This document shows positions 43,390-51,268 of a stretch of 64,000 nucleotides of DNA, one piece after another (position 1 is the stretch's first letter; each line of letters starts with the position of its first letter). Position numbers and translations under genes: made by a program. This stretch comes from Halostagnicola sp. A-GB9-2. GTDB lineage: Archaea > Halobacteriota > Halobacteria > Halobacteriales > Natrialbaceae. The notes beneath the pieces are model-generated. The model did no database searches and was not told the origin of the DNA. It saw only the letters and a program-made list of their open reading frames with translations. The stretch covers positions 998,925 through 1,062,924 of the forward strand of contig NZ_JASJOC010000001.1 in NCBI RefSeq assembly GCF_030068615.1, given 5' to 3'.

Positions 43390-43944
43390 ATGATCACACG
43401 GTTCCTCGGCGATGAGGTCGAAGACGCAGGAGGCTATATTTCGGAGGTTATCTACGGTGCAAACGACGGTATCGTTACGACCTTCGCGGTCGTCGCCGGA
43501 GTCGCCGGTGCGGCGCTCGATCCGGCGATAGTGTTAATCCTCGGGGTCGCAAATCTCTTCGCAGACGGATTTTCGATGGGAATGAGCAACTACCTCAGCC
43601 AGAAATCGACGCTCGATTACGAGGAGGCTCGATATGGCGCTTCCCACGGAGGAAAGCCACCGGCACGTACCGCTGGTACTACATTTCTGGCGTTCATCCT
43701 CGCTGGCTGGACACCGCTCCTCCCATATATCATTGGTGTCGAGGCTACCCTGTTCGTGACGGAAGGTTCGACGTTCGTCGTTTCGGCTGTTGCGGCTGCC
43801 GTCGCGTTCTTTCTCGTCGGCGCGAGTCGGAGCCTTGTCACGAACCGTACCTGGTATGCAGCCGGCGGAGAGATGCTGACAATCGGAATGATCGCAGCTG
43901 CGGTTGCGTTTTCAGTCGGAATGCTCCTGGGTGGTCTCGCATGA
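43390..43944 (+). CDS. VIT1/CCC1 family iron or manganese transporter
   Basis: This 184-residue membrane protein has five predicted helices. The family core is [20 protein letters not shown] (helix 1), [20 protein letters not shown] (helix 2) with its conserved Asp, and a short cytoplasmic region EEARYG where the metal-binding domain would be; that domain is much reduced, as in many archaeal members. VIT1/CCC1 proteins move Fe2+ or Mn2+ across membranes against protons. It adds to the metal-handling cargo of this element. Confidence 0.88.
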   Translation: MITRFLGDEVEDAGGYISEVIYGANDGIVTTFAVVAGVAGAALDPAIVLILGVANLFADGFSMGMSNYLSQKSTLDYEEARYGASHGGKPPARTAGTTFLAFILAGWTPLLPYIIGVEATLFVTEGSTFVVSAVAAAVAFFLVGASRSLVTNRTWYAAGGEMLTIGMIAAAVAFSVGMLLGGLA

Positions 43945-44170
43945 TGGTAAGGAGGTTTCATCCATACATACGTCCTGTTCTCTGGACGATTTGTGGTACC
44001 CGCAACAAGCCATCTACTCCCGGTCAGGAGTGACTTGCGAGGAAATGCGTCTTGCATCAATCACGCGATTTCTGTCAGATGTTGGTTGTGGAGTGGGATG
44101 GCTGGACTGCTTCGCTACAGGCTGTGAATGCGAATAGATCCCCGACTTCAGAAAACTGACCGGCATTCGT

Positions 44171-44177
44171 ATTATTA
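44171..44177 (+). promoter_or_regulatory. TATA box for the gene at 44201
   Basis: ATTATTA is centred 27 bases before the ATG at 44201, the leaderless-promoter spacing seen at several genes in the window. Confidence 0.5.
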
Positions 44178-44200
44178 CTCCAGCGGCCATCACTTGGGGC

Positions 44201-44656
44201 ATGTCCCGGACGACCAGCGGTTCACTCCGCGATTGGCTCGAGGACACATTCTGGGAACGCCACGCGAACTCGAAGAGTGGCTGGTCACGGGTACTCATTG
44301 GTCCGCTGTTCCTCGTAGCCGTGTATCGTCGGGATTGGCGGTTGTTCGTCGTGGCAGTTCTCGCTGCTGTGATCAACCCGGTCGCGTTCGCGCGCCCTGA
44401 TCCCGAAGAGGATAGTTGGATGACTCGCGCTGTCCGAGCCGAACGGTGGTGGCTCGATCAGGGTAATAGGACGGTCGGACTCGGCTGGCCGAACGTACTC
44501 ACGGCGTTGGCCGTTCCCGCTTCCGGGTATGCACTGTACGCTGCCTATACCAGACAGCCGGTGCGAGCTACCGTCAGTTTCGCCCTGGCGATGGGGTGTA
44601 AATTCGGGTGGATCGAGGCGATTTCCCGGAAGTACGACGCCGCGAACGAAGCCTGA
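44201..44656 (+). CDS. Small membrane protein, possibly DUF6653 family
   Basis: This 151-residue protein has hydrophobic segments near residues 31-42, 47-60 and 98-115. The N-terminal part LRDWLEDTFWERHANSKSGW and the loop SWMTRAVRAERWWLDQG are distinctive and match what I recall of haloarchaeal DUF6653, but this is not certain. No enzymatic motif. It is followed by another membrane protein gene 90 bases downstream in the same direction. Confidence 0.6.
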   Translation: MSRTTSGSLRDWLEDTFWERHANSKSGWSRVLIGPLFLVAVYRRDWRLFVVAVLAAVINPVAFARPDPEEDSWMTRAVRAERWWLDQGNRTVGLGWPNVLTALAVPASGYALYAAYTRQPVRATVSFALAMGCKFGWIEAISRKYDAANEA

Positions 44657-44746
44657 AAGGCACGTGAAGTACGAGGTGACCGACGTACGGCACCTTTCAC
44701 CTTTCCAGAGGTAGGCGATTCTAGCACCAATGGAGATGGAACAACG

Positions 44747-45397
44747 ATGACTATTCAGAGTGAAGGCAGCGACCCGGTTACTCGTCTGGGCTTCTGGTCA
44801 GCGTTAGTAACAGCGGTTAGTGCCGGGACGTTTTCGATCGCTGCGCTCTTGGAGATGGCAAACGCTATCCCGGTAGTTCTGGGGTGGCAGATCATCTACG
44901 CATCGTCGTTCGTACTCGCTGTCGCGTTCGTGGTGATGATGATCAGTATCCATCACACCACACCCGAAAACCGCCAGGTCTGGAGCTTTACGGGGGTCAG
45001 CTTCGCAATCCTGTACGCATCGAACGTGTCGATAATGTATATCGTACAACTGTTCGTCTACATTCCGAGGGATCAACGTGGTGAACTGAGTGAGAGTGAA
45101 GCGATTTTGCTGTCGGATACATTCGGGTCGTTCCTCCAGGCAGTAGACGGGCTCGGCTATCTGTTCATGGGAGTGGCGTTTTTGGCCGCCGCTCCAGTCT
45201 TCACCACTCGCGGCTTAGAGCGGTGGGTTCGATGGTTTTTCGTCGCTAACGGCCTCGTCACCGTGCCGGTATTCCTGACGTATTTCGTCGATCCAGCGTA
45301 TATCCTGCTGGCAGGGTTGTGGACCATTGCAGTTCCAGTTGCGACCGGTCTCGTTGCGATCAATTTCCGTCGGCAACATCGTGCTGTCACGTCGTAA
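44747..45397 (+). CDS. Hypothetical polytopic membrane protein
   Basis: This 216-residue protein has about six membrane helices (near residues 17-34, 42-62, 78-98, 125-150, 160-178 and 184-203). A small acidic loop RDQRGELSESEAILLSDTFG joins the middle helices. No recognised family motif or metal-binding cluster. Same orientation as the preceding small membrane protein; convergent with the next gene. Confidence 0.65.
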   Translation: MTIQSEGSDPVTRLGFWSALVTAVSAGTFSIAALLEMANAIPVVLGWQIIYASSFVLAVAFVVMMISIHHTTPENRQVWSFTGVSFAILYASNVSIMYIVQLFVYIPRDQRGELSESEAILLSDTFGSFLQAVDGLGYLFMGVAFLAAAPVFTTRGLERWVRWFFVANGLVTVPVFLTYFVDPAYILLAGLWTIAVPVATGLVAINFRRQHRAVTS

Positions 45398-45448
45398 CGG
45401 GTCGCCCATCCGGAGATCAACAGTACGAACAGCGATCACGCACTCCCG

Positions 45449-46222
45449 TCAGTCCTGGCTGACGAGTCGAGAAATGCTCTCGTTTCGACCGAAGCGTTCA
45501 GCGCGGACTTTGATCCCACGCATCAGTCCACGCTCCATGATGAAATGCGGGAGTTCGTACGCCAGGTAGCGAAGGACGTAACCGACGACAGTTCGGGTCT
45601 TCGGCTTTCGACCCCGAACGATGAAACGCGTCGTCTCCTCGCCCGTCGAATCGAGGTGGAACGTCCACGTCCCGCCGTCGTGTCCTTGGAGAACGAGCGT
45701 TCGGTCCGGTTCAATTCGTTTGACAGTCATTGACGTGGCCGGACTCTGTAACCAGTACTCGTCGTGAACCATGCGAATCGAATCACCTTCCTCCAGTTCC
45801 TGGAGCTCCGGAACGATTCGATCGACGTTGTGGATGTCGGCACCGACGAGATTTTCCAGCCAAGTGTAACTGTAGAAGCCACCGCGCCCCTGTCCGAGTT
45901 GAACGATCCACGGCCAGACGTCGTCACGTGGTGCCTCAATCGTGATCGCGCGGGTGGTTTCATCGCTCGGTTCGGGAACGAGGTCGTCGCCCGGCAGCTG
46001 TCGGCCGATCTCCTCGTCGGTGGCACCCCACGTTCTGTGCCACGGCCGGAGAAGAACATGATAACTCGTTACGAGCCCGGCCAACAGGAGCAGAATCAAC
46101 GCACCGTCGTGCCGACGGGGTGCCGTCGAGGAAACTTCCGTTGTTTCTTCCCCTCGTCGAAAATGCGTGGCTGACTCGGATCGTGCGCGTTGATGAAATC
46201 GTCTCGGTATGGCTCCAAACAT
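45449..46222 (-). CDS. Membrane-anchored SRPBCC family protein
   Basis: This 257-residue protein has a single helix ([19 protein letters not shown], about residues 39-57) and a C-terminal SRPBCC domain: [55 protein letters not shown], and a basic tail [12 protein letters not shown]. This form, with the GRGGFYSY motif, is common in bacteria and haloarchaea; the function is unknown and lipid binding is plausible. A second SRPBCC protein in the element (38438-38911) lacks the anchor. The start at 46222 (MFGAIPRR) is preferred. Confidence 0.78.
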   Translation of the reverse strand: MFGAIPRRFHQRARSESATHFRRGEETTEVSSTAPRRHDGALILLLLAGLVTSYHVLLRPWHRTWGATDEEIGRQLPGDDLVPEPSDETTRAITIEAPRDDVWPWIVQLGQGRGGFYSYTWLENLVGADIHNVDRIVPELQELEEGDSIRMVHDEYWLQSPATSMTVKRIEPDRTLVLQGHDGGTWTFHLDSTGEETTRFIVRGRKPKTRTVVGYVLRYLAYELPHFIMERGLMRGIKVRAERFGRNESISRLVSQD

Positions 46223-46340
46223 GGTCCTCACTATAGCTCAATAGACCTCACGACGACAAATAACGGAACGTCGAGTTCATCGGGTGGATCGCTTGATGCC
46301 GATGAGAATACACTCTTCCACCTAATTTGGTTTCGAGATC

Positions 46341-46369
46341 AGTTCTTAGAGGCTGTTCGACTAAGAACT
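46341..46369 (+). promoter_or_regulatory. Inverted repeat just upstream of the DUF998-like gene
   Basis: AGTTCTTAG (46341-46349) and CTAAGAACT (46361-46369) form a 9-bp dyad with an 11-base centre, ending three bases before the ATG at 46373. It could be an operator, an RNA hairpin at the start codon, or a transposon end. Confidence 0.45.
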
Positions 46370-46372
46370 TCT

Positions 46373-46975
46373 ATGACTAACGAACAAGCGTACACGGCAG
46401 CTGGGGTCCTCGCGTGTCTCGTGACGTCTGCTCTGGCGTTGGCGTTTGCCCCGGTGCTCATGCCGGCGGGCTATTCCTGGATCTCCCATACGACGAGCGA
46501 ATCGGCGGCCCAGGGGATTAACGGGGCGTGGCTCGCACGTCTCGGATTCCTCCTCTTCGGCCTCGGCGTTATCTGGCTGGCAGCGCTGAAACGCCGTGCG
46601 TGGGGCCGCTGGGGGACAGTCCTCCATATCAGCTTCGGGATATTCATGATTGCTGCGGCTGTGTTCTCCGTCCGCCCGTGGGACTCGAATCTTCCCTACG
46701 ACCCAATTGAGGACCTCCTGCACTCTGTTGCCGCAACGGCAGTAGGTTTCAGTTTCGCTTTTGGCGTGGTAGCAATCGTCCTGCGACGTACGAATCACGA
46801 CTTGACGTTTCGCTGGCTCGATGCGGCCGCTATCGCCGCGTCGGTAGTGCTTCCAGTGGGTATGATGTTGGCAACTGATGTCGCCGGCGCGCTGCAACGG
46901 GGAATATTCCTCGTAGCGTACGCTTGGTACGCACGAGAAACACTGCTGCTTACGAGGCGGGTAGCTGGCGAATAG
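46373..46975 (+). CDS. DUF998-like membrane protein
   Basis: This 200-residue protein has about six membrane helices. Its order (LMPAGYSWISHTTSESAAQG after helix 1, then LARLGFLLFGLGVIWLA, and VRPWDSNLPYDPIEDLLHSV before helix 4) matches the DUF998 family of bacterial and archaeal membrane proteins, in which the SHTTSE motif is conserved. Function unknown. The start is the ATG at 46373; the longer upstream frame is Ser/Thr-rich and unlikely to be translated. It is the last cargo gene before the integrase. Confidence 0.75.
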   Translation: MTNEQAYTAAGVLACLVTSALALAFAPVLMPAGYSWISHTTSESAAQGINGAWLARLGFLLFGLGVIWLAALKRRAWGRWGTVLHISFGIFMIAAAVFSVRPWDSNLPYDPIEDLLHSVAATAVGFSFAFGVVAIVLRRTNHDLTFRWLDAAAIAASVVLPVGMMLATDVAGALQRGIFLVAYAWYARETLLLTRRVAGE

Positions 46976-47012
46976 AGGGGGATAACATCCACATCTCCGA
47001 GACGTATGTCAG

Positions 47013-48026
47013 TTAATCGTCCGGGAGATACTGCCGGCGCTGTCGAAGCTTCTCCCGTTCAGATCGCTGGTCATAGTGACGGTCCAGAACCGCCTCGCTG
47101 GCATCCATTCGATCGCTGACTACGTTCTCAGGAACGTCCGATTTCAGAAAATGAGTGATCGCGCCCCGTCGGACTGGATGGGGACTCAATGAGGAAGGAC
47201 ACGCATGTGAGTGTTCAGTAGGTTGGGCATCACAGCTGTCAAGATCCCGAGCGTGAGGGCAACTATCAGTGTAGACGCACGGACGCGTGTACTGGTAGAC
47301 GATCGTCCGGCCACGGGTTCGACTCAAGCGATCGATCTTCGTCGCAAACAGCGGCTCACGGTCATGCTGATCAACGGTTCTCGGATGGTTGACGGAGAGC
47401 CAGTCATCTAAGACTTCGCAGACCGGGTCACTTAGCGCGACGAGTCGTTCGCTTTTTCGCTCATTCTTGAGTGAGGTCCCTTCCTCGGGCCGGTGAACAA
47501 GCGTGAGGTACTGCTCATCGCTGTTATAGTCCTCCCTATCGAGCCCAATCGCTGCGCCGATACGGAGTCCCGTGTGCCAAAGGACCTCCATTAGTGCGTG
47601 TTCTAAGCGCGCGTAGCGATATTGGGCGAGGAACTGGAGCACCTGCTGGGCACGATCGGGATTCAGTAATCCGGATCGAGCATCGTCTTCGGTCGTCGTC
47701 GGAAGGATGATTTTCTCATCGAGCCCTGGTTCTACCGCATCGATCGTCGAACAGAATCGGAGGAACATTCTCAGGGTTGCCAGCTGCCCCTTCATGCTGG
47801 CGGTTGCCAGCCCGTCCTCATTCCTCCGTTTTACACGAAACCGGTGGATGTCTCGCCCGCTAAAGTCGTTGAGATTGTCGATACCGTCCTGTTCACACCA
47901 CTGGACGAACTGCTTGAGACGATACCGGTGAGACTGGATCGTCGCGTCCGCGAGTTCGTGCCGTCGTTCGTCGAGGTACATCTGCATCGCTTCTGCTGGT
48001 GCGAGGGGTTCGAGGTTGTCTGTCAT
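47013..48026 (-). CDS. Tyrosine recombinase (integrase) of the tRNA-Met element
   Basis: This 337-residue XerC/D-like recombinase has an N-terminal SAM-like DNA-binding domain (DATIQSHRYRLKQFVQWCEQ) and a catalytic domain with Arg155 (HTGLRIG), box II HPVRRG (His283, Arg286) and the nucleophile Tyr318 (DRHYDQRS). A Cys/His cluster just before box II (C250, C256, H258, C265, H272, C276) looks like a zinc-binding insert, as in many haloarchaeal integrases. It is oriented so that its 5' end faces an att-like site 106 bases away, and it probably mediates integration and excision at tRNA-Met. The start is the ATG at 48026. Confidence 0.9.
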   Translation of the reverse strand: MTDNLEPLAPAEAMQMYLDERRHELADATIQSHRYRLKQFVQWCEQDGIDNLNDFSGRDIHRFRVKRRNEDGLATASMKGQLATLRMFLRFCSTIDAVEPGLDEKIILPTTTEDDARSGLLNPDRAQQVLQFLAQYRYARLEHALMEVLWHTGLRIGAAIGLDREDYNSDEQYLTLVHRPEEGTSLKNERKSERLVALSDPVCEVLDDWLSVNHPRTVDQHDREPLFATKIDRLSRTRGRTIVYQYTRPCVYTDSCPHARDLDSCDAQPTEHSHACPSSLSPHPVRRGAITHFLKSDVPENVVSDRMDASEAVLDRHYDQRSEREKLRQRRQYLPDD

Positions 48027-48131
48027 GGTTCTCTCACTGAAGGCCGAAGACAACGAGTTCTAAACGCCCTTTTGAGCACTTCTCGCGTAAACTAACAGCT
48101 GTCTGGGATCCCGGAACATTTTGGACGTTCC

Positions 48132-48144
48132 CCGTCAGGGCCCA
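48132..48144 (+). repeat. Putative attachment site: 13-bp copy of the tRNA-Met 3' end
   Basis: CCGTCAGGGCCCA here is identical to 31758-31770, the last 13 bases of tRNA-Met. It lies 106 bases from the integrase start codon. With the tRNA as the other border it defines an integrated element of about 16.3 kb. Confidence 0.7.
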
Positions 48145-48349
48145 CTCGAAGATAACCCGGAGTGTGGCCGACTCCGATTCGTCCGATACCAGGGGAGAAA
48201 GCACCTCGAGACGTCCTTTTTCACCTTCGCGAAAGCGGGTGTTTGAACCTGAATCGAACCAGCAACTGGTTTCAGGTCTCCGCCCTCTTGCGATATTCGT
48301 ATCCGAAACGGGGTGGTGGGCATGATGCGGTGAGGGACAGATCAAAACG

Positions 48350-48790
48350 ACCAGCGCTGTCTCACGTGTGGCGGTCACGTCACTCCGGAGTTCCGTCGTG
48401 GCTACGGCGATCGCGACGATCGCGAACCTGGCCCCGTCGTCGCCTGCCCGGGCCGCTTCGATCGATGCATTGAGAGCGAGGAGGGTCGTCTGGTCGGCAA
48501 TCCCGTCGATCACCTCGACCGCACAATCAATCTCGTCGGTCCGTTCGTGAAGGGCTTCCATTCGTTCGAGTACGTTCCGAGTTCCGTCGTGGATGCTCGA
48601 CATCCGATCCGACAGCTCGTGTGCGGACGTACACCCTTCCTTTGCGAGTTCACAGACGTAATCCCCTCGTTCGCGGACCGACGCAGTTGTTGCCGCAACT
48701 TCTTCGACCGCAGCCGTCACGTCACCGATGTCTGCGGCGATCTGGTCAGTGTTGTTGTTTCGAGAGCGTCTCGATTTCGAAGGTGCTCTC
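48350..48790 (-). pseudogene. Methyl-accepting chemotaxis transducer fragment
   Basis: The minus-strand translation contains the signalling-domain core: DQIAADIGDVTAAVEEVAAT, then DEIDCAVEVIDGIADQTTLL and ALNASIEAARAGDDGARFAI. This is the hairpin tip that contacts CheA/CheW in bacterial and haloarchaeal transducers (Htr/MCP). Membrane, HAMP and sensor parts are missing upstream, and after AGDDGARFAI the sequence decays where a family member continues. The open frame runs on in non-family sequence toward the att-like site. It is a remnant, possibly cut by the integration event. Confidence 0.75.
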
Positions 48791-48964
48791 GCTGATTCGA
48801 TCCCTCCGCTGTTCAAGCCCGCTACCGACACGCTGAACGTCCGCTGAATTTGCGTCCGAATCTACAGTTTTCGTCCGGAATCGTTCCGTGCAGAGGGCAC
48901 GTACGTCGTGTGTGACAACTCGAGAAAAAGTACCTAGGTCGGTCGCGGAGCCAGTAGTTGCGTC

Positions 48965-49144
48965 TCAGGCGAGTCCGGCCGCTCGGTCGGCGGCGAGCGT
49001 GGATTGCACGTGCGTAATTCGAGCGGCCAACTGTTCGATAGCGACGGTTGCATCCTCGACACGTTCGTTCAACTTTCGTTCGTGCTGTTCGAGTGCGGAA
49101 CGGACGTATCCATGGACAGAGGAGTGTACAGTGTACTGGTATAC
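48965..49144 (-). pseudogene. Coding remnant, helical C-terminus
   Basis: A 59-codon frame between TAG and TGA without start codon. The sequence ALEQHERKLNERVEDATVAI plus EQLAARITHVQSTL is strongly helical and protein-like. Probably the C-terminus of a lost gene; family not recognised. Confidence 0.35.
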
Positions 49145-49272
49145 CTATCACGGCTGGGCACCGATGATGCACTCCCAGAAAGCATTTGTAAAGAGACAAC
49201 CACGCAGACTCTCGATATTCAAAAATGGCTTCTGACAGGCCCTCGCTGGCGATTCTAACCCGGACACCCCCG

Positions 49273-49280
49273 AAATTATC
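49273..49280 (+). promoter_or_regulatory. TATA box for the HAD dehalogenase-like gene
   Basis: AAATTATC is centred about 28 bases before the ATG at 49305. Confidence 0.45.
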
Positions 49281-49304
49281 CTGACTGAGACCGACGATGG
49301 GAGT

Positions 49305-49991
49305 ATGTCGTTCGATCCCGAACGCGTCACAACAGTGACGTTCGATTCGTACAGTACGCTGGTCGACGTCGACGCGGCAGAGACGGCACTCGCCGAGCGC
49401 GTCAATGACCCCGAGTCGATTTCGAGGCTGTGGCGTTCCCGGTCGCTCGAATACACGTTCGTCGAGAATCACATCGACGCGTACCAGCCGTTTTACGAGA
49501 TGAATCGGGATGCCCTTCAGTACGCGCTCGACGCGCACGACGAATCCCTTTCGACCGGCGAGCGCGACGAGATTCTCGCCGTCTACCACGAACTCGAGGT
49601 CTTCGACGACGTTCGCGACGGCCTCGATGCGCTCTGTGACGCCGGCTACGACTGTTACGTCGTTTCGAACGGAAATCCGGAGATGCTCGAGTCGATGGTA
49701 GCGTACGCTGATATCGGAGAGCTCATCGAAGCCACGATCAGCGCCGACGAGATCCGGACGTTCAAACCCGACGCCGAACTCTACCGCCACGCGGCCGCTC
49801 GCACTGGGACGCCCATCGACGAAATAGCACACGTGACGGCCGGCTGGTTCGATGTCGTGGGTGCTCAGAACGCTGGTATGCAGGGAGTCTGGGTCGACCG
49901 GAAGGGGACACCGTGGGAACCGTTCGACGGCGAACCGGCATTGACCGTCGAGTCTATCCACGAACTGGTCGACACCGTCGACCACGGGTGA
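49305..49991 (+). CDS. HAD superfamily hydrolase, 2-haloacid dehalogenase type II-like
   Basis: This 228-residue HAD enzyme has motif I VTFDSYSTLVDVD (nucleophile Asp near residue 14), motif II within YVVSNGNPEMLE (Ser/Asn), a conserved Lys in FKPDAELYRHA and motif III TAGWFDVVGAQNAGM. The SNGNP and WFDVVGA signatures are those of L-2-haloacid dehalogenase, which replaces the halogen of 2-halocarboxylic acids with hydroxyl. In archaea many members with this pattern are phosphatases or have unknown substrates, so activity is inferred. A dehalogenase-like alpha/beta hydrolase lies 3.4 kb away. Confidence 0.83.
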   Translation: MSFDPERVTTVTFDSYSTLVDVDAAETALAERVNDPESISRLWRSRSLEYTFVENHIDAYQPFYEMNRDALQYALDAHDESLSTGERDEILAVYHELEVFDDVRDGLDALCDAGYDCYVVSNGNPEMLESMVAYADIGELIEATISADEIRTFKPDAELYRHAAARTGTPIDEIAHVTAGWFDVVGAQNAGMQGVWVDRKGTPWEPFDGEPALTVESIHELVDTVDHG

Positions 49992-50185
49992 TACGGTCCG
50001 TTGTACCGATGTTCCAGCGCGACCGCAGAACGGGTCGCGCCGAAATGACATACAGCAAACCGTATGAGACGTTCGATTTCGGCGGTAGGCAAAAATCAAT
50101 CACCATCTGGTAACCGGGTTCCGTACTGGTTAGCTGACGTTTATTGCTAACAAGAAGTAACTGGATTACATAAGGTGACTCTAAC

Positions 50186-51217
50186 GTGACGACCTCATCC
50201 ACTCATTCGAACGAGCAGCGCTACGAAATCGTCGTCGTCGGTGGCGGCCCGGCAGGACTGACGACGGCCCTCTACGGAGCTCGGCTCGGCCACGAGACTG
50301 CCGTCTTCGACCGCGGCGGTGGCCGCGCGGCGATGATGCAGGAGACACACAACGTCATCGGCATCCCCGAATCCGTCTCCGGAAACGAGTTCCTCGAGAC
50401 GGCACGCGACCAGCTCCGATCGTACGGTGGGGAGTACCGTCGCGCGTTCGTCACCGGGATCGAACGGCGTGGCGACGCGTTCGAACTCGAGACGACCGAC
50501 GAATCAGTTCTCGCGGACCGGGTCGTCCTGGCGACCGGCTTCTCCGACGCGCGTCCCGAGCCGCCGTTGCCCCGGACCGGGCGCGGCCTGCACTACTGTC
50601 TCCACTGCGACGCGTACATGTTCGTCGACGAGCCGGTGTACGTGATGGGCCACGGCGACAGCGCCGCATACGTCGCCATGATCATGCTCAACTTCACGTC
50701 CGACGTCGACCTCCTCCTGCGCGGCGAGGACCCGACGTGGAGCGACGAGACGGACGTGCTGCTCGCGAACCATCCCGTCGATATCGTCCACGAGGACGTC
50801 ACCGGCGTCCGCAACGGCGAGGACGGCTGGCTCGAGGCGCTGGAGTTCGAGGATGGGGCCGTCCGCGACTACCGCGGCGGGTTCGCGATGTACGGGGCCG
50901 AGTACAACACCGATCTGGCGGCGTCGCTCGGGGCCGACCTGAACGACGACGGGACGGTCGTCGTCGACGATCACGGCCGAACGTCGATCGACGGCCTCTA
51001 CGCCGTCGGAGACCTTACGCCCGGGCATAATCAGGTCCCGGTCGCGATGGGACAGGGCGCGAAAGCGGGGCTCGCACTCCATAAGAGTCTCCGCGAGTTT
51101 CCGAAGTCGCTCGACGAACTCGAGGCGGAAGGTGGCGTTACGCAGGCTGATGTCCCCGCGATTGCCGGCGAGTTGCGACACCAGGCGGGTGAACACTCGA
51201 GTGCGGAAGGGGACTGA
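50186..51217 (+). CDS. Thioredoxin-reductase-like flavoprotein
   Basis: This 343-residue FAD/NAD(P) oxidoreductase has the FAD-binding motif VVVGGGPAGLTTALYGARLG near residues 16-35, a second dinucleotide motif VYVMGHGDSAAYVAM near 152, and the C-terminal FAD motif GLYAVGDLTPGHNQVPVAMG. The redox site is YCLHCDAYMF, a CxxC with Leu-His where thioredoxin reductases have Ala-Thr; this variant is common in haloarchaeal paralogs whose partner is unknown. GTG start at 50186. A GGTAAC-CGG-GTTCC dyad-like site and a GTTAGC/GCTAAC dyad lie within 80 bases upstream. Confidence 0.85.
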   Translation: MTTSSTHSNEQRYEIVVVGGGPAGLTTALYGARLGHETAVFDRGGGRAAMMQETHNVIGIPESVSGNEFLETARDQLRSYGGEYRRAFVTGIERRGDAFELETTDESVLADRVVLATGFSDARPEPPLPRTGRGLHYCLHCDAYMFVDEPVYVMGHGDSAAYVAMIMLNFTSDVDLLLRGEDPTWSDETDVLLANHPVDIVHEDVTGVRNGEDGWLEALEFEDGAVRDYRGGFAMYGAEYNTDLAASLGADLNDDGTVVVDDHGRTSIDGLYAVGDLTPGHNQVPVAMGQGAKAGLALHKSLREFPKSLDELEAEGGVTQADVPAIAGELRHQAGEHSSAEGD

Positions 51218-51268
51218 CCATTAGCAGTGGATGGAACAGAATATTCGTCCGAAAGCGCCAAGTGACGA

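Larger units (their letters stand above)
48054..49304. other. Gene-poor region with att-like site and pseudogenes
   Basis: About 1.25 kb between the integrase and the HAD gene. It holds the att-like site at 48132, a broken transducer (48350-48790), an unrecognised coding remnant (48965-49144) and the promoter of the HAD gene. No intact gene. Confidence 0.6.

Noticed and set aside
48822..50099. 425-codon minus-strand frame over the HAD gene
   Set aside because: Composition is Arg/His/Cys-rich and family-free; the plus-strand HAD gene in the same place has all its motifs.
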